64,000 nt of DNA from Homarus americanus (lineage: Eukaryota; Arthropoda; Malacostraca; Decapoda; Nephropidae). Positions 46,061 to 58,675 of the stretch are shown here, one piece after another (the stretch's first letter is position 1; each line of letters starts with the position of its first letter). The position numbers and the translations under genes are program-made. Below the pieces are notes generated by a model that saw nothing but the letters and a program-made list of their open reading frames with translations, ran no database searches and had not been told where the DNA came from. The stretch lies in assembly GCF_018991925.1 (NCBI RefSeq), contig NW_024754741.1:303929-367928 (forward strand), read 5' to 3'.

Positions 46061-47795
46061 TACCCCTAATACAGCTGTTGTAAAATTTCCTTGTGTATCC
46101 ATAAACAAATTCGCAATTAATAAGGGTCATTTTCCGCCACATATCAGCAGTATCCGACAGTAATTGTTAGCGTTGATGCTGGTGCTTAGGGCGAATAGTG
46201 TGTGGATGGCGAGTAAAAGGTTAGGTTAGGTTAGGCTAGGCTGGTGTAATATCTCATAATAGAAGGTTGTACAGTAATATTGAAGGTCATAGTGTTCGTT
46301 AGGTCCAACATGCTCGTGATAAAAAGCTGTGGGCTAATTATAAGAAATTCCCCACCATCTGTGCCTGAATATTCACGTTCTCAGCTTGGGCGGACAGACA
46401 GACCATAAGCCATAATCCGTATTAAACGAATATTTAGATTCCTGTCAATATGGTGCTGAAAACATGCTTACTTGTGTCTTAAGAAACAAACACTTACATG
46501 GAGTACTCGCAGCTTGTACGAATTTCATGTTAGTATTTAAATTGCTGTTAAAATTAAGAATATCCACCTATATAACAAGGAGAGAGACGACAAATACGAG
46601 GACAGTAAGAGATGGATTCACACACAAGCGAACATGAAATAAAACTCATTTGAATTTAATTTATTATGGAAACAACATTACCTCTTGGCTGGTGCATCGC
46701 TGTTTACTGGTGAGGAATATATCTCATGGTCGACCTGCACATGTGGATGTGTGTGTGTGAGTGTGTGTGTGTGTATGTGTGCGTGTTATTAAGCTGATAA
46801 GTTCAAATTCCCTGGAGCTGTGGTTATGAATATCAATTTTGTTGTAAGGTTTGTATGATAATAATTAGCATGAGGTTCGCTGGACTGAAATATTTGACTT
46901 GAATTACTGGAATGATCCTAAATCTATAAACTGATTACATGACTCATCTATTTCATCAAGTAGAAAGTCAGATTGGTAGTTGGTAATTAATTTCAGAATT
47001 AATAAAACACTTTTAGACAGTTTTTCCTAGTGTAAATCTATCATCATCCGACTTTTAACATTTCTTTTCGGAAACTCCTTGTAAAACATCATTGCTCGCA
47101 CACAACAAAATAAATATTGGCAAACATTTTCTGATACAATTTAGAAATTAGGTCAGTCAAGGTGGCACTAAGGTTAAAGGGAAGGGTTCAACGATGAAAG
47201 AACTAGTGGGTGGACTTAGTGAAACATGGGTTGTGTTCACCGTAGAGTTTTATACCCAACACGGTGAGTTGCCTCTATTTTTGTCGCTTTTACTCGTCAT
47301 GTGGGAGATTTCAGCCTCCAGATACGTCCCTTGCCTTGAATTAGTAATGCAAAAGGATTAAGTTCCAGAAAAAAAATATAAATGAGTGGCAATTACAGCT
47401 GATTTATAAACCTTTTACAGGAATATTCACTTAAATATTTTACATCATGTCTTTCCCTGTGACATAGACCAGGCTATTTCTCAGAGCACAAACATTGCCA
47501 TTCGGATATTCTAGTTTCCTGGATCCTGACCGAACTTGGCGGTCCTCCAACATACGAGCACCAGTATACAGAGTTTGGATTCTCAAAAAAAATCACACGT
47601 TAGTTTTTTGTCATCCTGGCTGAAGTTGGCACAGTTATGGTGCGGCACAATGTTGATGGCCGGATGGCGTCACAAAATGTTCTGAGTCCATGACTTGACT
47701 TGATGTGTTCTTTTATCTCTAGCCAAAAGAAATATTTTGACCCTTGTCCAGTTCTCATAGATCCCAACCTAGCCAAACCTGGCACTGTACTGGAA
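46061..47795. other. Intergenic sequence, nothing recognised
   Basis: Holds a short TTAGG tract (46218-46242) and a GT-rich patch (about 46748-46786). No gene recognised. Confidence 0.5.
46218..46242. repeat. Short TTAGG tract
   Basis: Three perfect TTAGG units followed by CTAGG variants. Confidence 0.85.
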
Positions 47796-47910
47796 GTTTG
47801 AACACATTAGAACTGGAATCCATCAGAACTGTGACCCATCAGGAATGGGACCCATTAGATCTTGGATCCATGAAAATTGCAACCCATCAGGACTGTGACG
47901 CACTAACCCA
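47796..47910. repeat. 18-20-bp diverged minisatellite
   Basis: ACCCATCAGGAATGGG, ACCCATTAGATCTTGG, ACCCATCAGGACTGTG and related phrases; about six copies. Confidence 0.75.
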
Positions 47911-48339
47911 ATCACAGAAATTTATGCACACAAGAATCGTTGATAATCCAGAACAATTCGATATTTGACGGCAGAGATAAAAAAAGACGGAGGTCATGCT
48001 GAAGATACTCCCGTTATATCTATGTAAGAGGAATTCTGGCAACGAACTTATTTATCTAACACGCTATAAGATTCAGATGATCCTGGAGTCTGTGTGTCGT
48101 TGTTTAGTTAAATATATAACATAAGCTCTTCAATATTTATACCAGAGGGTTGTCGAGCAGTGTATGTCTGACGGACTGAGTATATTGTGGAGCGGCTGTC
48201 TGTTCACCACACTAGGTTGTTGTCCTGCCTCACACGCAAGGAGAGAGAGAGAGGGAGAGAGGGGTGCAGGAGAGGACAAAGGGAAAAGAATGAATGTACC
48301 TCAGACTAAATCCCCTTAATTCTTACTTTTCCTCTCCAT
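47911..48339. other. Unique sequence with short (GA)n
   Basis: GAGAGAGAGAGAGGGAGAGAG at about 48240-48262. No gene recognised. Confidence 0.5.
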
Positions 48340-48615
48340 TATTCACTTCACTCACACCCTTCTTCCTCCTCTCCCACACACCCGCTCCCACTCCCCTTAC
48401 ACCCCATCACAGTCCCTCTCACTCTCCCTTATATTCCTTCTCAACTCCCTTATAATCCCTCTCACTCTTCTTTACACTGCCACTCACTCTCCCTCCCTTA
48501 ATAGACCATCACACACTTCCTTATACCCACATCACCTCTCCCTTACACTCCCGCTCACTCTCCCTTACACTCCCGCTCACTCTCCTTTACACTCCCGCTC
48601 ACTCTCCCTAACAAC
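48340..48615. repeat. Pyrimidine-rich tract with 22-bp repeats
   Basis: C/T-rich plus strand. At 48545-48611 three regular copies of ACACTCCCGCTCACTCTCCC plus TT; the left part is a diverged version. Confidence 0.85.
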
Positions 48616-49227
<612 letters not shown>

Positions 49228-49310
49228 ATGAAGGCGAGTGAGGTTTCCCAAGCCAGCAATCTTAGATTCAATAAAAAATGGTTTCCTCTTGGATGGTGAG
49301 CTAAAATCAA

Positions 49311-49338
49311 CATCAACAACAACAACAACAACAACAAA
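49311..49338. repeat. (CAA)n microsatellite
   Basis: About nine CAA units. Confidence 0.93.
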
Positions 49339-49735
49339 GGCCCCTTTAACATATAAACCGTTAGTGTGATGATCAGATGACAGTGCTAATCCACTCGTTC
49401 ATATCCAGAGGTAGTATGTATTGATATCTGTTAATTCAGCAGATAATCACATGGAATCTGTTGAGGATATTTAAAAATTATAAGATTTCCAGTAATGTCG
49501 AACTTGGAGCTGCACGTGCTTGGCATATCCGGTGGAGGGTGGCTGGCTGTGTAGCCGTTGACTGACACGTGTAACTTTTCTATATTCATGGAAGGTGAGG
49601 AAGACCAGACGAAGGAAACAAACTTGAAGTATTCCCACTGCTTCAGTCAATCAATGGATGATTATGAAACTCATTTTATTCCCATTAAGTATTAAATGTT
49701 GAAAATTGAAACCACACAAATATAATAACATAGAA
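49339..49735. other. Unique sequence, nothing recognised
   Basis: No signal. Confidence 0.5.
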
Positions 49736-49822
49736 GCCCAAAAACATAGAAAAACAAAACACAGAAACACAAAAACACAGAAATACAAACACAAAAACAC
49801 AGAAACACAAAACACAGAAAGA
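49736..49822. repeat. 15-bp ACACAGAAACACAAA repeat
   Basis: Five to six imperfect copies on an A-rich background. Confidence 0.85.
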
Positions 49823-49922
49823 CATCCATTACAAAGTGACACAAATATAAACTCATGTGTCTTAAAAATGTATCATTACCGAGGTGTTCAGGTGTTGACT
49901 TCCTCGTAACTTTTGTTTCTAG

Positions 49923-49953
<31 letters not shown>
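49923..49953. repeat. (CA)n microsatellite
   Basis: About 15 CA units. Confidence 0.95.
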
Positions 49954-49956
<3 letters not shown>

Positions 49957-50348
49957 GCTGAATCTTTGATCACATCTATTATAAAAAAAAATATATTGCG
50001 TATATAACAGTAAATTATTAACTACATTGGTTTTTACTGAAAGGAGGTTTACTGCGATATGTATAACAGTAAATGTTGTATTTCAGTCGGTGATTAAAGT
50101 TTTTCAAGGAATAACGATTTTAGTGTAATTGGCGAACTACGGGGGAAAACATGTCCAACAGAGTGTGAGGTTTTATTGTATAGTGTATTTTTTTTCTACA
50201 AGATAATATTAAGCTCAAGACACAGAAAACACCGTGTGGATTATGGATGCGATTGATTAAAGTTGGAATCATAACACCATCGAACGCCATAAGTCTCATT
50301 TCAGAGTTATAGTCAAGGGGAAATATACTGTAGTGTATTTTATTATTT
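49954..50348. other. AT-rich unique sequence
   Basis: No gene or repeat family recognised. Confidence 0.5.
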
Positions 50349-50475
50349 TTACTTCGTGGCGATCGGGTGAACGTTTCTATTACAACAACAACATTGTCCT
50401 TACTTGTTGATGTTTGAGGTTTCCCAGAACGTTGTAAGAGAACTCACACATCAACAAGTGAGGACACCCATTACG
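50349..50475. mobile_element. FB1 fold-back element, rearranged copy 4
   Basis: ACTTCGTGGCGATCGGGTGA, ACAACAACAACATTGTCCTT, ACTTGTTGATGT and later ACACATCAACAAGTGAGGACA. It carries the hairpin core twice, in inverted order, separated by GTTTCCCAGAACGTTGTAAG. The outer ends are lost. Confidence 0.65.
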
Positions 50476-51092
50476 CCTTTTCACGATTTTTTTTTAAAGG
50501 ATTGTACAGTTGTGGTAACTCGTGTCTCCAAAAGGCCAACCTATAATTATAACCTATAGCAAACCTATCCACCAATCACGTCCGTCGTTACACTGTCAAT
50601 ACCCATCATTCATGAATAATGAACTGATGCTACTACTGCCACGTTGCTGTCTGGAGACTCGGGTTACCACAGGGGAAGTAGAAACACATTTCCGCAACTG
50701 TACCATGCAGCTATAAATATTAGTACTTCACATATCACGAACACGTCCTTATATTACTCTTAAGACTCATTGTGAAGTGTGTCGGGTTGGTGACATCTTA
50801 CTGTGAGAACTTTATAGTTTATGTTTACATTTAGAACAAAAATCCATACTTGAATTGAAGTAATGACGTGCTTGTAGATATTAGCCCAGTCTACTATGCT
50901 GTTGTTATTTGTAGTCAAGTCACAGCTTGTTGTAATTATTCCACACCTTTAAATCAGACACTATCATTACTTCATCGTTTATCACCAATATCATCTCAGA
51001 TTTTATGTACATTAACTTTCTTTATTCACCTTTAACCTTCACAGATGTATAAATTGTTCATAATACATATACTCAGACAAAACCTTTACTGT
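50476..51092. other. Intergenic sequence, nothing recognised
   Basis: AT-rich unique sequence. Confidence 0.5.
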
Positions 51093-51405
51093 GGTCTAAT
51101 GGCGATAGATGGCGTTGTACTGACATAGTCTATTATCTAGGGCACAGAGTAAGTGGTCCCGAGTTCGATCCCGAGCAGGGTGAAACTATGGGCTTGTCTT
51201 TACGCCACTTGCCTCTGTCTACCCAACAGGAATTAGGAACCTCGACGTTAATTGATTTGCCACTGCACTTGGCGAGTTGACCGGACTTCTTGGATTATTC
51301 CTTGACAGTGGACCATACAACTCGTTAATATACTGATGGTGTGGTTATTGTGTTGGCGACAGCTTCTACACCATTAACAAATTCACACATAGGTGACACT
51401 TGGGC
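51093..51405 (+). mobile_element. tRNA-derived SINE, copy B
   Basis: Decayed A-box region, good B box GAGTTCGATCCCGAGC near 51160, then CTTTACGCCACTTGCC, TACCCAACAGGAATTAGGAA, GTTAATTGATTTGC, CTTCTTGGATTATT and GTTGGCGACAGCTTCTACAC in the same order as copy A. The body is about 75-80 % like copy A by eye. Confidence 0.8.
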
Positions 51406-51674
51406 CGGCCATCCTTGAACACGAGACACGAGGGAAGTGATTACTGTTAACATAGATTCTGCTACACATCTCTCCATCACCCAGTGTCATTATGTGTCCG
51501 GTTTATTGTTTGTTGGTCAGCATCACTGGTGAAGGTCAGCAGTGTCAACCAGAAAGTCAGCAATGTCAACATGAAAGTCAATAGTGTCAGGCCAAAGGTC
51601 ATCTGAACACGATTCATCACATTACAAAACAAAAAATTCCCTTAGCTTTCATCTATCACTTGTGTTTGTTTAAT
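51406..51674. other. Unique sequence with a short 21-bp repeat
   Basis: At 51528-51602, about 3.5 copies of AAGTCAGCAGTGTCAACCAG-like units. Confidence 0.7.
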
Positions 51675-52768
51675 CTCAGCTTAGTGTGTCTGTCTCTCTG
51701 TTTGTTTAGTGTGTCTGTCTCTGTTTGTTTAGTGTGTCTGTCTCTCTGTTTGTTTAGTGTGCCTGTCTCTCTGTTTGTTTAGTGTGCCTGTCTCTGTTTG
51801 TTTAGTGTGTCTGTCTCTGTTTGTTTAGTGTGTCTGTCTCTCTGTTTGTTTAGTGTGCCTGTCTCTCTGTTTGTTTAGTGTGTCTGTCTCTCTGTTTGTT
51901 TAGTGTGTCTGTCTCTGTTTGTTTAGTGTGTCTGTCTCTGTTTGTTTAGTGTGTCTGTCTCTCTGTTTGTTTAGTGTGTCTGTCTCTCTGTTTGCTTAGT
52001 GTGTCTGTCTCTCTGTTTGTTTAGTGTGTCTGTCTCTCTGTGTCTGTCTCTCTGTTTGTTTAGTGTGTCTGTCTCTGTTTTGTTTTAGTGTGTCTGTCTC
52101 TGTTTTGTTTAGTGTGTCTGTCTCTCTGTTTGTTTAGTGTGTCTGTCTCTCTGTTTGTTTAGTGTAGTGTGTGTGTCTGTCTCTCTATTTGTTTAGTGTG
52201 TCTGTCTCTGTTTGTTTAGTGTGTCTGTCTCTCTGTTTGTTTAGTGTGTCTGTCTCTCTGTTTTGTTTAGTGTGTCTGTCTCCTCTGTTTTGTTTAGTGT
52301 GTCTCTCTCTCTCTGTTTTGTTTAGAGTGTGTCTCTCTCTCTGTTTGTTTGTGTGTCTGTCTCTGTTTGTTTTAGTGTGTCTGTCTCTCTGTTTGTTTAG
52401 TGTGTCTGTCTCTCTGTTTGCTTAGTGTGTCTGTCTCTCTATTTTGTTTAGTGTGTCTGTCTCTCTGTTTGTTTAGTGTGTCTGTCTCTCTTTTTGTTTA
52501 GTGTGTCTCTCTCTGTTTTTGTTTAGTGTGTCTGTCTCTCTGTTTGTTTAGTGTCTTGTTTGTTTAGTGTGCCTGTCTCTCTGTTTGCTTAGTGTGTCTG
52601 TCTCTCTGTTTGTTTAGTGTGTCTGTATCTCTGTTTGTTTAGTGTGTCTGTCTCTCTGTTTGCTTAGTGTGTCTGTCTCTCTGTTTGTTTAGTGTGTCTG
52701 TCTCTCTGTTTGTTTAGTGTGTCTGTCTCTCTGTTTGTTTAGTGTGTCTGTCTTTCTGTTTTGTTTAT
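51675..52768. repeat. 25-bp/23-bp minisatellite, about 45 copies
   Basis: Unit TTTAGTGTGTCTGTCTCTCT plus GTTTG (25 bp), interspersed with a 23-bp version lacking one CT pair. Other variants: TGCCTG, TTTTG for TTTG, TGCTTAG. The alternating lengths shift frames constantly, so only a short leucine/serine/valine-rich frame (52171-52425) is open. Confidence 0.96.
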
Positions 52769-53420
52769 TTAACTCATTGTCTTTCTAGTTGTTGTTGTTA
52801 TATAGAAATCTACTGGTAAACGCTTTGTTTTTGACAGTGACTAGTTAGAAGTAAAGTCTTCTGACCTGTGTGTGTGTGTGTGTGTGTGTGTAAGGTAAAT
52901 GTGGGTGCCTAAAAAGTGACGAGCAGTGAGGAGAAGGAGGGACAATATGATTAAGTGGGGGGAGGGGTTGATGACGGGCCTTTCACCATTAGCTGCTTTC
53001 CACTGCTCCCTAAATTGCCCCATAAATTTCTCCACTCGTGTACCTATACCGCACTCTGGCTCTCCCGGGCGACCCCTACCACGAGAATTTTAATCGGATA
53101 TTTGGGTCCTAAATTTCATCTCTGTTTCCCTTGACGATAGATGGAGACGATATGTTTATAATGCCTTTCAGTTTAAGGGGGCTAAGTAGTGGGGGGAGGA
53201 TTGGCTAATGTAGGTTAATATAATATTCTGATTTTTATTACTGATACATATGTCTCACTGGTGTTATTTCTTGGACCCAGTAAAGATACACGACACTTCC
53301 CCATTATTGATAACTGAGCACGAGAGTGAAAAGTAAGCCTAAGATCTTATGTCAAGAGGGAAGCTAAGTTACAACTCCTATCGGGCGTGGCTCTGTGATT
53401 CTAGTGTGAGGAAAGAAAGT

Positions 53421-53423
<3 letters not shown>
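52769..53423. other. Intergenic sequence with short (GT)n
   Basis: (GT)n at 52868-52890. A G-rich patch GTGGGGGGAGGGG occurs near 52956. No gene recognised. Confidence 0.5.
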
Positions 53424-53498
<75 letters not shown>

Positions 53499-53522
53499 CC
53501 CTCTCTCTCTCCCTCTCTCTCT
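53424..53522. repeat. (CT)n microsatellite
   Basis: About 48 CT units with three CCCT interruptions in the right half. Confidence 0.97.
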
Positions 53523-53540
53523 CAAATGACTGTTCATTAT

Positions 53541-53752
53541 AGTCATCTCTCCGTTTCTTATCTATACAAACTGACAGAGATTTCGTGAAGATCTCGTGAA
53601 TACTTCCATTGCAACAGCAACATTGTCCTCACTTGTGGGAGACCTCACACATCAACAAGTGAGGACAATGTTGCTGTCTTGATACAAACATCCACGCGAT
53701 CTCCCCAAAAATCTCTAAGGCTCTGTGTATAGTTTTTCTTCGAAGTCACCTT
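53541..53752. mobile_element. FB1 fold-back element, copy 5
   Basis: TATACAAACTGACAGAGATT, CAACAGCAACATTGTCCTCA, CTTGTGGGAGACC, then ATCAACAAGTGAGGACAATG, TTGCTGTCTTGATACAAAC and a right end CTCTGTGTATAG...GAAGTCACC. The central stem CATTGTCCTCACTTGT/ACAAGTGAGGACAATG is perfect. Confidence 0.8.
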
Positions 53753-54060
53753 GTATTCAACTCACAATCCCTAATACTACTGAGACTCTCCACAACCTGT
53801 GACACCGATTCATGCATTCTAGCTCATGTAATCTCTGGCGCCCATCTCATCTACCCAGAGAGTGGAGGAAAAAATAGCAAATTGACAGTAAGAGTAAAGT
53901 AAATGGAAGCAGACACACTAAAAACAATCAGTCTGTTGTGTCTTCCGGCGCCCTGGTGTAGCGGAAACTCTCCCCTAATGAACCTCCATGCCTGAGAAGC
54001 TCAGTGTGGGGTCCTTGTTGAGCCACTCTCCGGGGCTAACATATTATGGTGTTTGGTAAA
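53753..54060. other. Unique sequence, nothing recognised
   Basis: No signal. Confidence 0.5.
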
Positions 54061-54104
54061 GGTTAGGTTAGGTTTGGTTAGGTTAGGTTAGGCTAGGTTA
54101 GAAA
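54061..54104. repeat. TTAGG tract
   Basis: GGTTAGGTTAGG, one GGTTTGG variant, then GGTTAGGTTAGGTTAGG and GGCTAGGTTAG. Plus orientation. Confidence 0.88.
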
Positions 54105-54171
54105 CATATTTTTGAAGTTTAGCAAAGTACAGTATTATTTAATGTATTTTTTCATCAAACAACATCATAAC

Positions 54172-55347
54172 AATAACTTCATCATGACAACACGACACTA
54201 CGACAGTAACTTCATCATGACAAGCACAATATTATGACTATAACATCATGACATGCACAATATTATGACTATAACATCATGACATGCACAATATTATGAC
54301 TAACATCATGACAAGCACAATATTATGACTAACATCATGACAAGCACAATATTATGACTAACATCATGACATGCACAATATTATGACTAACATCATGACA
54401 AGCACAATATGATGACTAACATCATGACAAGCACAATATTATGAATAACATCATGACAAGCACAATATTATGACTAACATCATGACAAGCACAATATTAT
54501 GACTAACATCATGACAAGCACAATATGATGACTAACATCATGACAAGCACAATATTGTATTAACATGTGACAAACAATATTATGAATAACATCATGACAG
54601 CACAATATTATGACTAACATCATGACCAAAGCACAATATTATCGTTAACATCATGACAAGCACAATATTATGAAAGATAACATCATGATAGCACAATATT
54701 ATGATAACATCATGACAGCCTGTGTATGACTAACATACTGATAAGCACAATGTATGACTAACATCATGACAAAGCGCAATATTATGACTAACATCATGAC
54801 AAGCACAATATTATGAATAACATCATGACAAGCACAATATTATGACTAACATCATGACAAGCACAATATTATGACTAACATCATGACAAGCACAATATTA
54901 TGAATAACATCATGACAAGCACAATATTATGACTAACATCATGACAAGCACAATATTATGACTAACATCATGACAAGCACAATATTATGACTAACATCAT
55001 GACAAGCACAATATTATGACTAACATCAGACAAGCACAATATTATGACTAACATCATGACAAGCACAATATGTAACATCATGACAAGCACAATATTATGA
55101 CTAACATCATGAGCACAATAATGATAACATAGACAAGCACAATATGATGACTAACATCATGACAAGCACAATATGATGACTAACATCATGACAAGCACAA
55201 TATTATGAATAACATCATGACATGCACAATATTATGACTAACATCATGACAAGCACAATATTATGACTAACATCATGACAAGCACAATATTATGACTAAC
55301 ATCATGACAAGCACAATATGATGACTATAACATCACGACAGCACCCC
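54172..55347. repeat. 29-bp minisatellite, about 40 copies
   Basis: Unit GACTAACATCATGACAAGCA plus CAATATTAT. Most copies are nearly identical, differing by TATTATGA/TATGATGA, AATAAC/CTAAC and ATGCAC/AAGCAC. The block at about 54545-54780 and several points at 55020-55140 contain many small deletions and insertions that are unlike the rest. Confidence 0.96.
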
Positions 55348-55559
55348 ATAATATATCACATACACATATGTCTCACAAAAGAACCTCCTCCACCAAATGA
55401 ATCAAATCCCGAGTCTTACGGATGTTGACAAGGTTTTTGGGATCACATTTGGGACGCTCAAGACCTGCTGTCTTTAGTGTTTTCTGAGGGAAAAATTAGT
55501 ACCGGTTTGTCTTCCTGATGTACAGTACTATTGTTTTACCTGTCAGGACTGTTCATTGT

Positions 55560-55562
<3 letters not shown>
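55348..55562. other. Unique sequence, nothing recognised
   Basis: No signal. Confidence 0.5.

Positions 55563-55606
<44 letters not shown>
55563..55606. repeat. (CT)n microsatellite
   Basis: About 22 CT units. Confidence 0.96.
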
Positions 55607-55610
<4 letters not shown>

Positions 55611-55992
55611 TTCCGCTGACGCCGCTTGGGAAATTCTTGAAATATTTTAATTAATCCGAGAACCAAGTGCCAGAAGCTCACAGCCTTTGTCCATAGTGTA
55701 TAAATAAACACACATTTTGTCCCTTTACTCTGACATAGTACAAAAATCTACGATCCTGACGTTCTGAAGATGACATCAAGGTCGAATTTTTAAGTTGGTC
55801 TAATTATTATTCATCTTTTGAGGCTCCGTTTTCTCTCGCTTTTTTTTTGGGGGGGTATTTCGTTTTTATTCGTGGACAGACTTTCTCTTATGGTTCACGG
55901 TTAATATTATCAGTGTGTGTGTGTAATAATAATAATAGTTAACGGTTTATTGAATGAGAATGGCAGCCGGAAGGCTGAAAATATACAGTTGC

Positions 55993-55994
<2 letters not shown>
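55607..55994. other. Unique sequence with homopolymer runs
   Basis: TTTTTTTTGGGGGGG at about 55840-55855 and a short AATAATAAT near 55926. Confidence 0.5.

Positions 55995-56038
<44 letters not shown>
55995..56038. repeat. (GT)n microsatellite
   Basis: About 22 GT units. Confidence 0.96.
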
Positions 56039-56041
<3 letters not shown>

Positions 56042-57048
56042 CAGACACTCGTGTGGGGTACTAAAGATGGGAGTCCTCCACCTGACAACCTCCCGAGAGC
56101 ATCATCAACACCACCACACCAGGAAACCCACACACTGCCAGCCTAGCGTGACACAGGTCTTGAAGCTGTCTACAAGAAATAGCTGAAAATCTTGGAATAT
56201 TAACAGTATCGTTTGATCACTTTACACTCACGTAATACTGGCAGCATCATAGTAGATTCTTGTTAAAGAATCAGTTTGAATTAAAATGAAAGGAGAGGGT
56301 TTTTTTTTATAGGAATGTTGAAGTATTATGGGAGGTAGAGGAAATGTGTTCATAACAAGATAAAAGGTTCCGTAAGCAGCCTTAGCCACCTTAATGTACT
56401 CTACTTACGAAATAGACTCACTACTACTTTTTTTTTTAGAAGAAGAAAGATTTTTACTTTGGATGTCATTGGCAGTTTGGTCATGATTCTCAGTTTACAT
56501 AAGTCAATAAACCTTCACTCACCGAGAACTGAAACTTCCCCCGCGGCTGAGAAGCAAAATTGAGAGAACGTGAAAGCGCATATTGACTCTTAAAAAAAAT
56601 AAATAAATAAATTCTATAGTAAAATTTTGGAGTTGAATCGATTACATAATTTGTTTGTTGTTTATAAATGTTGTGATGGGTTAATTGGTCCTAACACATA
56701 AGTCAGTGTAACACCATGAACAATATTGTTAGGTCCACTATTGGTTGAAACTTCCTTCAGTATAATTTTTACTTAAATATAATCATTCATCTCCTTAAAA
56801 AAAACTCTTAATATGAACATCTTACATCACCATATTATAAAAAGATAATTATCTTTTTAATTTTTTTAAGTTGTTGTCGAGTGAAGAATCCTAGCCTTAG
56901 TGAAAGGTTCTGTTGTAATACCGAATTACTCTTTATTAACTCAACAGAAATATATAATACAGGTTCTATATTTCTCTTTTATTTGTAAAACCAACGATAG
57001 ATAAGAGATGATGGATGATAATTAGCACTGGTACTCTTTTAGAATTAT
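56039..57048. other. AT-rich intergenic sequence, nothing recognised
   Basis: No repeat family or coding feature by eye. Confidence 0.5.
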
Positions 57049-57263
57049 AGGATGTCTGAATAAGAAATAATATGCACACTACCTTACATGTTTTCCTAGA
57101 GATCGCGTAAATGCTTGTAGTACAACAACAATATTGTCCTCAATTGCTAGAGACTTCACACATCAACAAGTGAGGACAATGTTGCTGTTGTAATATAAGC
57201 ATTCACACCAACACGAAAATATATAAAGCATTGTGTATACATCCTGTATTTGTGAGACACCCC
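57049..57263. mobile_element. FB1 fold-back element, copy 6
   Basis: Left AGGATGTCTGAATAAG, right GTATACATCCTGTATTTGTG then AGACACCCC. Inside are CACACTACCTTACATGTTTT, ACAACAACAATATTGTCCTC, ACATCAACAAGTGAGGACAA, GTAATATAAGCATTCAC. It preserves the longest right end and therefore defines the outer border best. About 214 bp. Confidence 0.82.
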
Positions 57264-57571
57264 GCTAATATTATATGCAGATTATAATATTATATGCAGT
57301 AGTCTTCAAAAGCCGCTCAACAAACCTGAATTGTGTGATAGAAGAATGTGTTGCGTGACTCCCTGCCGCCCTGCGTTTACGACGTAACACTGCATAAAGA
57401 ATCCAATATCACTAGTGGTACTGACTCACGAGAATATTGTGAAGCCGATATACTTAGTATGGGAATCATGAACAGTGTGGAGGCAGCACCTCAGGATGAA
57501 AGTTTTTTTGGGGGGAAACTCAACAATCCTTTATTACTTCATACTTCATTCTCTCACACACACACTATTTA
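57264..57571. other. Unique sequence, nothing recognised
   Basis: A direct repeat ATTATATGCAG lies at about 57269 and 57288. An open frame at 57348-57701 passes into TATC repeats and lacks family features. Confidence 0.5.
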
Positions 57572-57597
57572 TCTATCTATCTATCTATCTATCTATA
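57572..57597. repeat. (TATC)n microsatellite
   Basis: About six units. Confidence 0.9.
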
Positions 57598-57982
57598 TAG
57601 GCAGTGGCAGGCAGGCAAAAAGACAAACAAACATAGAGACGGACAGACAGACTCCCGAGGTCATTGAGAATTCGTTTCCAGTCTCTGCTCTGAAAAGATA
57701 AAACATAAACCACACTAGAATATTAAACATTTTCCAGATTTCCCAGCTGACTCAAGCGATCCATCCATCAGTCTCTGTCTGTCTCCTCTCAACGCTGTGT
57801 TTACGGGAGATCGGTCAGCTAGTGTATTTGGAATATAGTCGGGCCAAAGTTTTTTTTCTTTCTTTTTTTTTTAACAAAGTTTACCACCAAACAAAAGCAA
57901 ACAGTATTTGTATTTTTATTATACTTTTTGTTCGTGCTATTTTTTTATCTCTGTATTTTACATTATGTGTATATACTTGTCT

Positions 57983-58013
57983 GAGTGTGACTGTGTGTGT
58001 GTGTGTGTGTATC

Positions 58014-58061
<48 letters not shown>
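57983..58061. repeat. (GT)n compound microsatellite
   Basis: Two GT runs separated by ATCTGTCT. Confidence 0.95.
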
Positions 58062-58062
<1 letters not shown>

Positions 58063-58182
58063 ATAGAGTAAATATATAGTGGTCCAGAATTACCAGCTAG
58101 ACTATACTACACTTTTCCTGCTTTCATTACCAACGAAGCCTTTAACCTTAGCTACAACTATAGTCACAACCACAATACTTAT

Positions 58183-58183
58183 T

Positions 58184-58232
<49 letters not shown>
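58183..58232. repeat. (CA)n microsatellite
   Basis: About 25 CA units. Confidence 0.97.
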
Positions 58233-58233
<1 letters not shown>

Positions 58234-58574
58234 ACCTGCAAGAGAGGTTCCAGAGGCCTTCTATAATCTACACATTATACTCTTATAACGTAATTTTTTT
58301 GACGTATCGGCAACTAATGTTATAATCTTTCTTGTATAACTATATAATAAAACTATAACGTTAAGAATGTAGTATATAACATAATGGGATCAACAACTCC
58401 TATCATTATGAAGTGTTGTATCAGTCATCATTTTTAATAACAGAGGGCTGGTGTAATTATTAATCTGACTCAGACCTTAAAGCCATTATTTTATAAAACT
58501 CAGTTATAATATTATAGCTAGTATGAACAAAAACACCTACCAGCAAGGTAATAATGATATGTGAAATGTTTTTG
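58233..58574. other. AT-rich unique sequence
   Basis: No signal. Confidence 0.5.
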
Positions 58575-58668
58575 TGTATGTATGTATGTATGTATGTATG
58601 TATGTATGTATGTATGTATGTGTGTGTGTGTGTGTGTGTTTGTGTGTTTGTGTGTGTGTGTGTGTGCA
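58575..58668. repeat. (TATG)n(TG)n compound microsatellite
   Basis: About 11 TATG units then TG units with TTTG interruptions. It ends almost exactly where LINE endonuclease homology begins. Confidence 0.96.
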
Positions 58669-58675
58669 TACGTCA

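Noticed and set aside
51675..52768. Possible telomere- or centromere-type satellite
   Set aside because: Only about 45 copies of a CT/GT-rich minisatellite at one locus; no evidence of high abundance from this window alone.
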